Source of the DNA: Berghia stephanieae
Lineage: Eukaryota; Mollusca; Gastropoda; Nudibranchia; Aeolidiidae
NCBI GenBank assembly: GCA_034508935.3
Contig: CM067455.1
Coordinates: forward strand, 19,209,258 to 19,273,257
Direction: 5' to 3'
Length of the DNA: 64,000 nucleotides
Under the pieces are notes generated by a model. That model made no database searches. It was given only the letters and a program-made list of their open reading frames with translations, and was not told the origin of the DNA. A program made the translations under genes and the position numbers. Every line of letters begins with the position of its first letter. Within the stretch, counting starts at the first letter, position 1. Of the stretch, positions 1 through 17,949 are shown piece by piece.

Positions 1-157
1 TCCCTATTTGAACCATTCCCCTCTGTCTTACTTTTTCCTCAAGCCCTTTTAATTGTACATCTAGAATGTTTTTACTATCCAATTTTATTCCTTTTTATTG
101 GCGCTGATATGACCTAAACTTGTTGCAAGCGCCGTAAAACCCTTAAAAACAAAATAG
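1..157 (+). mobile_element. R1 retroposon, 3' end
   Basis: The copy starts outside the window and ends GCCGTAAAACCCTTAAAAAC. Confidence 0.85.
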
Positions 158-189
158 TCATCTCTCTTTTAGTTACAGTTTTATTTTTT

Positions 190-492
190 GTTTGAATATA
201 TAACAATGATATGTATTTGTACGCATTGGAATGTATTCCTCTTAGTCGGATCATGTGCTTGTGTCTGGATAAGGCTTGTTAATGATCTCAAACTAAGCAC
301 ATTGATAATTTTGCTCTTGGAATCTACATCTGTTCCCTACTTGAACATTCCCCTTTCTCTTTTTTAAAATTTAATCGTAAATCTAGACATTTTTTTATTT
401 TTGATTATCTAATTATCTTCCTTTTTACCTGACAATTTACATTCTAAATGTGATGCAGGTATTTAAAACCCTTACATTAAAATAAAAAACAT
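190..492 (+). mobile_element. R1 retroposon, diverged 3' half
   Basis: It matches the family from the TGTTCCTCTTAGTGGG region to the A-rich tail, but the terminal hairpin is decayed, so this is an older copy. Confidence 0.7.
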
Positions 493-504
493 TACCGTAG
501 TCGT

Positions 505-715
505 CCCCGATACCTCAGGTGGTCGAGCACCTACTCCCCACAATCAGAGGGACAGATAGTGATTCCGTGTGTAGTTGAGATTTTTTTTTCCAACCCCTAA
601 TCTTCATCCAGCAGTGATTTGGCAGCTGAGATAGACTAGCATCCTACCCAAGGGGCTGCAAGCAATTGCTACTGTCCATTTTGCAATATAGAACTCGTTA
701 TAAAGCTTCATTTTA
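505..715 (+). mobile_element. S3 tRNA-derived SINE, diverged copy
   Basis: The head CCGATACCTCAGGTGGTCG lies near 510. The body AGATAGACTAGCATCCTACC at about 628 matches 16210-16235. The centre is poorly preserved. Confidence 0.5.
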
Positions 716-742
716 CAGCGCTTCACTGCGTTATCTTGGTCT

Positions 743-1090
743 TCTGGGTGGGGTTCCTGACCTCCCATAGTGGGCAGGGAGACACTTACTGTGTCTTCTA
801 TCCCCATGTATTTGTTTTCTAACATGCTTTTTGTCTTTGTCTTGGGATGAAATTGCTTGGTTTTGTCCTGGCACTGGCCGGCTACGTTCCCTAGCTGGGA
901 GGGAAGCATTCAAATGTATAGTTAGTTGTTGGAGATATTTTTTTCTTTGTATATCAACTCTCTGTTATGTATTGTTATTTTTTACTTTTAACATACGATT
1001 TGTAAACATTTGAGTGTGTTCCTCTTAGTGGGGACTTGTCCTTGTTGTCTGGACGAGACTTTTAGGTGATTTCAAACTAAGTACTTTGAT
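743..1090 (+). mobile_element. R1 retroposon, 3'-truncated
   Basis: It starts CTGGGTGGGG and breaks off at AAGTACTTTGAT, where the next copy begins without spacer. Confidence 0.85.
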
Positions 1091-1617
1091 CTGGGTGGGG
1101 TACCTGACCTCCCATAGTGGGCAGGGAGATACTTACTGCGTCTTCTATCCCCCTTTATCTGTTTTCCAACTTGCTTTCTGTCTTTGTCTTGGATTGAGAT
1201 TACTTGGTTTTGTCCTAGCCCTGGCCGGAGTTCTTGGCTGGGAGGGAAACAGTCAAATGCAAAGTTATTGTTTTGGGAGATGATATTTTTTTCCTTGTAA
1301 ATCATCTGTTATGTATTATTATATTTTGAATGTATAATGTGAGCATTTGAGTGTATTCCTCTTTGTTGGATTTTGTACTTGTGTCCGGATGAGACTTAAA
1401 GGTGATCTCAAACTAAGTACATTGATGGTATGCTCTTGGAATCTACATCTGATTCCTTTTTGTTCCCAGTTCCCCTTTGTCTTAAATTTTCTTGGGTGCT
1501 TTAATTGTATTTCTAGAACTTTTTACAAACCCATTTTCTTCCTTTTTACTGGCGCTGATATGACCTAAACATGTTGCAAGCGTCGTAAAACCCTTAAAAA
1601 CAAAACAAAACAAATCA
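1091..1617 (+). mobile_element. R1 retroposon, full length
   Basis: It begins CTGGGTGGGGTACC and ends GTAAAACCCTTAAAAAC plus (AAAAC)n. It lies directly downstream of the truncated copy at 743-1090. Confidence 0.88.
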
Positions 1618-2081
1618 ACCTGTAACTGGAAGAAATTTTTTTTCCTTTTCTTCTTTAACTATAACTCACTTTTTCTACTTTTTCAATAAATTATAATTAT
1701 ATATGTTTGATTTTCGTTACCAATAGCTTTTTATGTTTGGTTTCTTATGCACTCTAACACGGTTTCCTCGAACACAAGGTTCATAAAACTCATTGAAATG
1801 TCCCAATTTTTTTCCTTATTATTCTTTGTTATCGTTCCATTCCTTCCTCGAACTAATATTTACCCCAAACACGGTTTCATCGAACTAATTTCACCTCGTC
1901 AGCGTAAAAAAAAATGAATTAAAGGTTTGGTTTTTCTAAAAATTTCGTGCAGTGCAGTGAATTCGACTGATGACTTACTGTGATATTGACAGTTACTTAT
2001 GTGTGTATCGTGTTTATCTATCTACACACACACACACACACACACAAAACACACAGCATATCAATAAAGTAAATAAGAATA
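1618..2081. other. No gene seen; AT-rich unique sequence
   Basis: It contains a (CA)n run at about 2023-2046. Two phrases with ACACGGTTTC.TCGAAC near 1757 and 1868, and GAGTTCGAGGAAACCGTGCT near 2348 in reverse, hint at a decayed inverted-repeat element spanning about 1755-2370 around the S1 copy. Confidence 0.4.
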
Positions 2082-2300
2082 AAGTTCCCTTTATTCATTC
2101 ACCCCCATGCGGAAATTTATCTTAGGGTTTTCTCAAAAGGAAGACTGAAACAACCCTGGTGTCGACCCACAGCACAGCGCCGCAAATTGAGCTAGGGAGA
2201 GGTGGCTTGCAGACGACCACGTAACACTGTGGATATTCGAAATAGGTATTTCGGGTACGGAGCAAAGACCATACCGCTGAGCCACACTGCCCCCCCCCCA
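2082..2300 (-). mobile_element. S1 tRNA-derived SINE
   Basis: On the minus strand it begins GGCAGTGTGGCTCAGCGG (A-box-like) with a degenerate B box, then CCTGGGTTATTCC-type body and GAATAAAGGGAA end. It is a diverged copy. Confidence 0.75.
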
Positions 2301-2605
2301 ATCAACGCCCTGGTAATGTAGTTTCCTGAAACGTTTTTTTCATGTCCCAAGGAGTTCGAGGAAACCGTGCTGGAGTGTATGCAGTGTTTGCTTATGTTGC
2401 AGTTTTTGTTTAATTATACTGAATGAAGTGTTTGTTTACCAAAAGTGTATTTGATGTTTGATTCATATTGATTAAAAATAAATACTAATTTTTTAAAAAT
2501 GAGGAGAATAAATTATTTAGATGTATTTACATTTTCTCAGATTTGTGACTTATTTTACTTCATGCAATTTCCATATAATTTGATTGTTGTTGATTTAAAA
2601 TAACT

Positions 2606-2886
2606 GGGTGGGGTTCCTGGCCTCCTATAGTGGGCAGGGAGGTAATTGCTGTATCTTCTATCACCATATCTGTTTTCGAATTCTGGGTGGGGTTCCTGAC
2701 CTCCCATAGTGGGCAGGGAGGTACATACTGTGTTTTCTATCCCCTTATATATGTTTTCCAACATGCTTTCTGTCTTTTTCGTGGTTTTTTCCTGGCCCTG
2801 GTCGGAGTCCTGGCTGGGAGGGAAACAGTCAAATGTATAGTTATTGTTTTGGGAGAGATGATATTTTTTTCCTTGTATATCATCAT
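2606..2886 (+). mobile_element. R1 retroposon, 5' part, two 5' monomers, split by the 2887 LINE
   Basis: Two CTGGGTGGGGTTCC starts at about 2606 and 2687 show a two-monomer 5' end. The copy continues at 5983. Joining the two sides gives the same local sequence as uninterrupted R1 copies (CCTTGTAAATCATC region). Confidence 0.85.
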
Positions 2887-2975
2887 GGCTGACACCTGTT
2901 GACATTGAGCTTCGGCTCAGTGGATAGTCTTATGTTTCCATTTATTCACTGTGTGGAATCTTTAATTTTTACCTG

Positions 2976-4379
2976 ATGTGGACTAATCTTAATATTGAAA
3001 CTTTTAACTTAAGATCTATTAAAAGTAACATTCGAAAGGAACAACTGTGTCAAGATTTAGAAAGTTATAAAATCGATGTGTTGTGTTTACAAGAGACGAA
3101 GATCCAAGATGGCGTCGACCAAACAATAAATGGTCACAGACTGCTGTGCTTTGCTTCCAGTTCACCTCACTATGGTGGTGGATTTCTCATAAATAAAAAC
3201 TGCAGGGATTTGACTAGTGACGAATGGAATGTTTCGGACAGAATATGTGTTCTTGAGCTTAAGTGTAAGATCAATTCAAAGAACCAGATTAACAATAACA
3301 AAGACGATCACGGTAAGAAGACGTTCACTATCTCAATCGTAAATGTTTACGCACCAACAAGTCAACGCGCAAAACAATACCCAGAGGAAACTGATAAATT
3401 TTACAAAGACCTAGACGATACACTGAACAAAATAGGAAACAAATCAATATTAATAATTGCTGGAGATTTTAATGCCAAAGTAGGAAAACGTCTCGACAGT
3501 GACACACTATGTTTAGGATCATACTCAAAAGGAAAACGTAACGATAATGGAGAAAAATTAGTCCAGTTCTGTGAACAGAGAAAACTTTTCATAACAAACA
3601 GTGCTTTCAACCACCCATCAAGACACCAGACAACCTGGGTAGGACAAAGGAAAGACCAAACCCAAGACAAAATGATAACAATACACAACCAAATAGACTA
3701 TATCATATGTCGACACCGCCATAAACACTACTCAACCAACTCACGATCATACGGTGGTACACTGCTAACATCCGATCACAAACTTGTAAAAACGAATTTC
3801 AACATAAATGTGTACAGACAACGAAGACAGAAAGGTAAAACGGCAGTCAAAATAAACACGGCAAAAATAGTAAATGAGCGAGAATGTCGCATTCATTACC
3901 AATATGAACTTAACTCAAGTCTATGGAAAATAAAGCAAAACAGCAATCCAAACAATGAATGGAAAGAGACGCAAGCGGCAATGAAATATGCGGGGGAAGA
4001 AAGTGCAGGCTCTATTAATACAACTAAGAACAAACCAAATCGAACGCCTAACATCGCTATTAACGATCTATCGCGGCAACAAAAAGAACTTAGGATCAGG
4101 ATACAAAACACAAAAGACTCGGAAGAAATAATAAACCTGAAAACGGAACGAAACAAAATACTGCATTCAATTCGATCACTTACAATAAAACACAGAAACG
4201 AGGAATTAGACAAAAAAGTGGAAGACATAGAAAAGTCCAAAAATAACGCATCGTCTATGTTCAAAGCGACGAAATCTCTGAACCGAAAACCATCCGAGAA
4301 CCCAAAACTACAGGATAAATTTGGCAAACAGACAACAAATCCCAACGATATCCTTGACATTGTAACTGACCACTTCTAG
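2976..4379 (+). CDS. LINE endonuclease half-ORF (467 codons, ends at in-frame TAG)
   Basis: This is the N-terminal half of the 2887-5982 LINE protein. It contains the complete APE-type endonuclease domain (residues ~1-275), including the catalytic Glu in QET, Asp/Asn in GDFNAKVG and the SDH motif. A Lys/Asn-rich linker follows and the frame stops at 4377-4379, in the same frame as the RT half. Confidence 0.85.
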   Translation: MWTNLNIETFNLRSIKSNIRKEQLCQDLESYKIDVLCLQETKIQDGVDQTINGHRLLCFASSSPHYGGGFLINKNCRDLTSDEWNVSDRICVLELKCKINSKNQINNNKDDHGKKTFTISIVNVYAPTSQRAKQYPEETDKFYKDLDDTLNKIGNKSILIIAGDFNAKVGKRLDSDTLCLGSYSKGKRNDNGEKLVQFCEQRKLFITNSAFNHPSRHQTTWVGQRKDQTQDKMITIHNQIDYIICRHRHKHYSTNSRSYGGTLLTSDHKLVKTNFNINVYRQRRQKGKTAVKINTAKIVNERECRIHYQYELNSSLWKIKQNSNPNNEWKETQAAMKYAGEESAGSINTTKNKPNRTPNIAINDLSRQQKELRIRIQNTKDSEEIINLKTERNKILHSIRSLTIKHRNEELDKKVEDIEKSKNNASSMFKATKSLNRKPSENPKLQDKFGKQTTNPNDILDIVTDHF

Positions 4380-4529
4380 CAGAAATTTCACAAACAAGTC
4401 TAACAAATATCGCCCTTCTCAGGAAACCCTAGAGACCTAAACAACCGCATCACAACAACTGAAGTTAGAAATAGCATAAAGTGCCTAAACAATAACAGAT
4501 CCCCAGGCGAAGATGAAATTCCCGCTGAA

Positions 4530-5969
4530 TTGCTGAAATGCGGTACCCTCTCCCTGGATCTGAGCATTGCAAACATAATGAACAAAACATTCTCAACACA
4601 CAAAGACTGGGACATAAACAGCGGTGTCCTAATTACAATACAAAAACCAGGAAAAACGAAAGGACCCGTAAACAACCTGCGGCCAATAACATTACTGAAT
4701 ACCATAAGAAAAACACTGTCAACTATTGTCCTCAACAGAATTAGACCGAAAATAGAAAAATATCTATCACATAGCCAAAGCGGGTTTCGCCAAGACCGAA
4801 GCACATCGGACGTTGTATGGACACATAAATGGTTGGCAGCAAAGGCACTCAAAGAAGACATATCCATAACAATAACCGGAATCGATATGTCCGCAGCCTT
4901 TGATACGATCGACAGAGGAAAACTTTTGGAGATATTAACAGACATAGTGGACAAAGACGAGCTCCGAATAATCCGATTTCTCCTCAGCAACACAAAGATA
5001 CAACCAAGGATATACGGGGCCACAAAACAGACGCAGTTCGAAAGTAACATCGGGACCCCCCAAGGAGATAGTCTGAGCCCGATTCTGTTCACAATATACT
5101 TAGAACACGCTCTAAAAGAAGTTCGAAAAGTCATTCCAAAACCAACGATTCATATTGAGAATGCAATCCCTAGAGAAATCGCCTATGCAGATGACGTAGA
5201 TTTTATTGGATCAACACCAGCAAATATAGACATCATACAAAATACCCTCATGAAATATAACCTCCAAGTCAATGCCAATAAAACCGAATTTACAACAATA
5301 TCGAGGAACAAAGAGGAATGGAAAAGAACAAAGAAAGTTGGCTCACTAATTGGAGACACCGAGGATGAACAAAGAAGAAAACAGCTATCAAACGCCGCAC
5401 TCAGTAAACTCACCAATGTATGGATTAGAGGTGACAAAATAAAGAGAAAAACCAAACTGAAACTGTACCGTGCTCTTGTAAAACCGGTACTTCTGTATAA
5501 CTGCGGCACTTGGGCGTTGACAAAATCCGAAGAAGAACATCTGGATGCCTTCCATCGCACACAGCTAAGAAGGGTACTGGACATCAAATACCCAAAAAAG
5601 ATCTCAAATGAATCACTCTATAAGATCACAAAAGAAAGACCAATCTCCCTTGACATTTTACAACAACGATGGCAACTTTTCGGTCACATACTACGCAGGG
5701 ACAAAAACATACCAGCTAACCAAGCCATGTCGGGATATTTCCAAAAACACGGGAACCTTTTCAGAGGAAGACCGATCACAACACTCCCTGTGATCCTAAA
5801 CAAAAACCTCACAACACTTGGACAAAGCATTAGTCTCATAACGGCAGGGGACCTTGAAAATCTGAGAACCCTAGCAGAGGACCGGCAATATTGGAGACAC
5901 CTCACACAGGAAATACTGGAAACAACCAAGGCGACCCGATCTTTCGGTCGAGACGCGAAAGGCATCTAA
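4530..5969 (+). CDS. LINE reverse transcriptase half-ORF (479 codons)
   Basis: It is in the same frame as the endonuclease half. The first Met at 4530 is only the first ATG after the two stop codons; homology (RSPGEDEIPAE) begins upstream at about 4497. All RT blocks are visible with an intact YADD, and the C-terminal domain ends at the stop 13 bp before the target duplication. Confidence 0.85.
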   Translation: MLKCGTLSLDLSIANIMNKTFSTHKDWDINSGVLITIQKPGKTKGPVNNLRPITLLNTIRKTLSTIVLNRIRPKIEKYLSHSQSGFRQDRSTSDVVWTHKWLAAKALKEDISITITGIDMSAAFDTIDRGKLLEILTDIVDKDELRIIRFLLSNTKIQPRIYGATKQTQFESNIGTPQGDSLSPILFTIYLEHALKEVRKVIPKPTIHIENAIPREIAYADDVDFIGSTPANIDIIQNTLMKYNLQVNANKTEFTTISRNKEEWKRTKKVGSLIGDTEDEQRRKQLSNAALSKLTNVWIRGDKIKRKTKLKLYRALVKPVLLYNCGTWALTKSEEEHLDAFHRTQLRRVLDIKYPKKISNESLYKITKERPISLDILQQRWQLFGHILRRDKNIPANQAMSGYFQKHGNLFRGRPITTLPVILNKNLTTLGQSISLITAGDLENLRTLAEDRQYWRHLTQEILETTKATRSFGRDAKGI

Positions 5970-5982
5970 GTCAAGTAAGTCA

Positions 5983-6305
5983 GTATATCATCATCTCTGT
6001 TATGTATTATTATATTTGTTATTTTGAATATATAATGCATTTGAGTGTATTCCTCTTTGTTGGATTTTGTGCTTGTGTCCAGATGAGACTTATAGGTGAT
6101 CTCAAACTAAGTACACTGGTGGTATGCTCTTGGAATCTACATCTGATCCCTATTTGTTCCCAGTTCCCCTTTGTCTTACTTTCTCTTGGGTGCTTTAATT
6201 GTAATTCTAGAACTTTTTACTATCCCATTTTCTTCCTTTTTACTGGCGCTGATATAACCTTAATGTGTTGCAATCGCCGTAAAACCCTCAAAAACAAAAA
6301 CATGT
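5983..6305 (+). mobile_element. R1 retroposon, 3' part, continuation after the LINE
   Basis: The copy resumes at GTATATCATCATCTCTG and runs to CGCCGTAAAACCCTCAAAAAC. A 50-bp truncated R1 start follows at 6320. Confidence 0.85.
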
Positions 6306-6367
6306 TTCCAATTGCTTTCCTGGGTGGGGTTCCTGACCTCCCACATTGGGCGGGGAAGTACTTGCTG

Positions 6368-6805
6368 TCAATTTATGTCAGAGGAATTGAAGTCATTTCT
6401 CCACGAAAAAGGAATTACAACTAGCTGATCAACTCCATATAACCCTAGAGGGAATGGGCAAGTGGAACAACTCAACAACACAATATAGAAAGCAATCACT
6501 CTCTCTCTCAAATCCAAAGGACTGTCACTGTCTATCAACCAGTTGGAACTGATTCTACAGGACTCCCTGCACTCTGTTCGTTCGCTTCTTTATCTTTGCA
6601 CTGAAACTAACAAACGCTACACTGCATGAACGCATACTCCAACATACTCGTCGCTCTACTGATGTCAGCTCCTTGCCCTCATGGCTTTGATCGCCTGGGC
6701 CTGTATACCTCAGACGCCATATAAGAACATCAACGTATGACCCAATTGTGGATGAAGTTGAACTTCTCGAAGCTAACTCACAATACGCTCATGTCCATTT
6801 TCTTA
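6368..6805 (+). mobile_element. Ty3/Gypsy LTR-retroelement fossil, integrase-region fragment
   Basis: A short relic of the integrase region of a Gypsy-type element, recognisable from its GNGQVEQ-type motif and the conserved stretch after it. It carries several breaks, has no LTRs nearby and no other pol domains. It abuts a truncated R1 copy at its 5' side. It looks old and inactive. Confidence 0.65.
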
Positions 6806-7089
6806 AAAAAATAATGGAGTTGGGTGTCAAAATTGTTCCATAAAGATAATGTTAATTTACATTTGATGTTCAGAATCATCTGCGTGCAGTGCACATACAG
6901 ACTTGATAGCGGGACCAATTTTGATCGTTGATATGAAATATTATTATAATTACCCAATAATCTGGATATAGCCGGCAAAAGGTCATCCCTGTTTATACAA
7001 TTATCCTTACTTTATCAACTCAAATAAATTGTGATGAACGGTGGCATATAATAATAGACATATATGAAGATCAGTTGTCACGAAGATGT

Positions 7090-8146
7090 CAAAACTGGAC
7101 GGGGTTCCTGACCTCCCATAGTGGGCAGGGAGGTACATACTGTGTCTTCTATCCCCTTATATCTGTTTTCCAACATGCTTCCTGTCTTTGTCTTGGAATG
7201 AGATTACTTGGTTTTGTCCTGGCCCCGGCTGGAGTCCTAGCTGGGAGGGAAACAATCAAATGCATAGTTATTATTTTGGGAGATGATATTTTTGTCCTTG
7301 TAAATCATCTCTCTGTTATTGCACTGTATTATGTTTTGTTTATGTATTATATATGCTTTGTAAACATTTGAATGTTTTCATTGGGGACCTGTGCTTGTGT
7401 CTGGATGATTTTTTTGTTTTTTTGTTTTTTAAGGATTTTACAGCGCTTGCAACACATTAAGGTCATATCAGCGCCAGTAAAAAGGAAGAAAATGGGATAG
7501 TAAAAAGTTCTAGAATTACAATTAAAGCAGCCAAGAGAAAGTAAGACAAAGGGGAACTGGGAACAAATAGGGATCAGATGTAGAATCCAAGAGCATACCA
7601 CCAATGTACTTAGTTTGAGATCACCTGTATGTCTCATCCGGACACATGCACAAAATCCAACAAAGAGGAATACACTCAAATGCTTACATTATTCATTAAA
7701 AATAACAAATATAATAATGCATAACAGAGAGATGATTTACAAGGAAAAAAATATCATCTCCCAAAACAATAACTATGCATTTGACTGTTTCCCTCCCAGC
7801 CAGGACTCCAACCAGGGCCAGGAAAAAACCAAGTAATCTCATTCCAAGACAAAGACAGAAAGCATGTTGGAAAAGACACAGTATGTACCTCCCTGCCCGC
7901 TATGGGAGGTCAGGATCGTGTCTGGATGAGATGAGGTGATCTCAAACTAAATACACTGATAGTGTGCTCTTGGAATCTACATCTGTTCCCTATTTGAACC
8001 AATTCCCATTTGTCTGCCTTATTCTTGGATGCTTTAATTGTAATTCTAGAACTTTTTTTACTATCCCATTTTCTTCCTTTTTACTGGCGCTGATATAACC
8101 TAAATGAACGTGTTTCAAGCGCCGTAAAACCCTTAAAAACAAACAA
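7090..8146 (+). mobile_element. R1 retroposon split by a second R1
   Basis: The 5' part (7090-7408) and 3' part (7918-8146) of one plus-strand copy are separated by the nested minus-strand copy. The 3' end reads GCCGTAAAACCCTTAAAAAC. Confidence 0.88.
7409..7917 (-). mobile_element. R1 retroposon, inserted into another R1 copy with 12-bp TSD
   Basis: This minus-strand copy lies inside a plus-strand copy (7090-7408 and 7918-8146). The target duplication GTGTCTGGATGA is at 7397-7408 and 7918-7929. Its A-rich tail (TTTTTTTGTTTTTTTG on the plus strand) directly abuts one duplication, as expected for target-primed retroposition. The 5' end is slightly truncated (it begins at TCCTGACCTCCC). The 3' end carries the family hairpin GGCGCT...AGCGCC-like stem and GTAAAACCCTT. 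Confidence 0.9.
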
Positions 8147-8272
8147 GATGTCAAAATACGAGGGGAATTTCAACCAAAGAAAGACCATCATGTAACAGCG
8201 TTGAGAGGTGTCTAATCCTATTAGTAGAAAGAAAAAAATGGAATTCGGTAATATCTCGGAGATCTGGCACCG

Positions 8273-8278
8273 TTTATT
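8273..8278 (-). promoter_or_regulatory. Candidate polyadenylation signal of the NKAPD1-like gene
   Basis: AATAAA on the minus strand lies about 195 nt after the stop codon at 8471. The intervening 3' UTR contains a (CT)n(CA)n microsatellite at about 8330-8375. This is a positional inference only. Confidence 0.4.
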
Positions 8279-8322
8279 TATATATCAAGTACCATTCTGT
8301 CTTTATCTTTCATTCAACCCCT

Positions 8323-8374
<52 letters not shown>

Positions 8375-8470
8375 ATCTCTCATGATATATTCTTTCTTCT
8401 CGAGACAGTCGCACTGATAAACAGATACACATACACATCTTAACACAGAATTATACAAAATTAAAATCAT

Positions 8471-16774
<8,304 letters not shown>

Positions 16775-16969
16775 TCTGTTATTATATATAATCTCTCTGC
16801 AAAGAAAAGCAAATTAAGTTACAATGGATGAAAGCGTTTTCCATAGCAGTAGTTTTGATCTGAAAATAATAATAAACAATTTTTAAAAATATAAAAGTGC
16901 CAGAATAAGTCCCTGGACAGAATAAAGTCTTTTGAAGAGAGACAACAGCTTCTAATGGTGCTCACACTA

Positions 16970-17160
16970 TTATGTTATGACGATCAACCCAATCAGCAAA
17001 TTCTTCACCGCATTCGTGCACCGTCACAAACCCACCTGGAAGCTTTGTCACAACACACCGTTCAACTAGATGCTCTGCGGTTTCGGGTTCTATCCCACAT
17101 CGGGTACAGAGAGGCGTATTATGAATGCTGTGAACATGTCAGGAGGTTTTCCACAAGAGG
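16970..17160 (-). mobile_element. LINE C-terminal zinc-knuckle fragment
   Basis: The minus strand reads PLCTRCGIEPETAEHLVERC, the Cys/His knuckle found downstream of RT or RNase H in many LINEs. Only about 60 residues are recognisable. An open frame on the plus strand here is a shadow. Confidence 0.55.
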
Positions 17161-17237
17161 GAAAAGAGCAAGACCTGATGAGATTAAGAATAATGTCAAG
17201 AATTTCCTTGGCCCATCAAGTATATGGATTCATATAT

Positions 17238-17738
17238 TGTTTTGTTTGTTTTTAAGTGTTTAACGGTGCTTACAACACATTTAGGTCACATCAGCGCCAG
17301 TAAAAAGGAAGAAAATGGGATAGTTAAAATTCTGGAATTACAATTAAAGCACCCAGGAAAAAGTAAGACAAAGGGTAACTGGGAATAAATAGGGAACAGG
17401 TGTAGATTCCTAGAGCATACCATCAATGTACTTAGTTTGAGACCTTCTACTATACGTCTCCCCAGACATAAGCACAAGATCCAAAAAAGAGGAATACACT
17501 CAAATGATTACATTATACATTCAAAATAACAAATATAATACGTAACAGGGAGATGATTTACAAGGAAAAAAAAATATCATCTCCCAAAACAATAACTAAG
17601 CATTTCACTGTTTCCCTCTCAGCCAGGGCCAGGACAAAACCAGGTAAGACAGAAAGCAATTGGAAAACAGATATAAGTGGATAGAAGACAGAACAAGTAC
17701 ATCCCTTCCCACTATGGGAGGTCGGGAACCCCACCCAG
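17238..17738 (-). mobile_element. R1 retroposon, full length (501 bp) with 12-bp TSD
   Basis: This copy defines the family ends. The 5' terminus is CTGGGTGGGGTTCC and the 3' terminus is an A/C-rich tail (AAACAAACAAAACA). The target duplication GGATTCATATAT is at 17226-17237 and 17739-17750. It contains a single 5' monomer. Confidence 0.9.
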
Positions 17739-17949
17739 GGATTCATATATATGAACCCCCCCCTTTATCCACTGATATTCAAATAGTAGCAGTCAATATT
17801 ATATTACTCTTAGCTGACAAAGATATGAAACCCACCATCTCAAAAAGGTATTATGTCAGGGTGTTTAAGATGCTTATGGCCAGATTTTTTTTTTGAGGGG
17901 GGGGGGGGGGGGGGTGCCATTTTAAGAAACTAAATCCACTGTCCTCATT

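Larger units (their letters stand above)
2887..5982 (+). mobile_element. Full-length single-ORF LINE (APE + RT), RTE-like, inserted in an R1 copy
   Basis: This is a 3096-bp insertion flanked by a perfect 12-bp target-site duplication GTATATCATCAT (2875-2886 and 5983-5994). Reading from ATG 2976 to the stop at 5967-5969 in one frame gives 998 codons, interrupted by only two in-frame stops (TAG at 4377 and TAA at 4401). The N-terminal apurinic endonuclease shows LCLQETK, VNVYAPTS, IIAGDFNAKVG, IDYIICR and LTSDHKLV. The reverse transcriptase shows GIDMSAAFDTIDR (motif A), GTPQGDSLSPILF and IAYADDVDF (motif C). The C-terminal part ends with RWQLFGHILRRD. There is no separate ORF1 and the 3' UTR is about 13 bp (TCAAGTAAGTCA-like short repeats), which fits RTE-type elements; clade assignment is by eye. 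The two stops make it inactive but young. Confidence 0.88.

Noticed and set aside
2606-6305. Idea that R1 is an internally deleted derivative of the 2887-5982 LINE, as RIME is of ingi
   Set aside because: The LINE is bounded by a perfect 12-bp duplication and uninterrupted R1 copies match the sequence with the LINE removed, so the LINE simply inserted into an R1 copy.
16955-17263. 102-codon plus-strand frame as a gene
   Set aside because: The opposite strand encodes a recognisable LINE zinc-knuckle fragment; the plus frame is its shadow and runs into R1.
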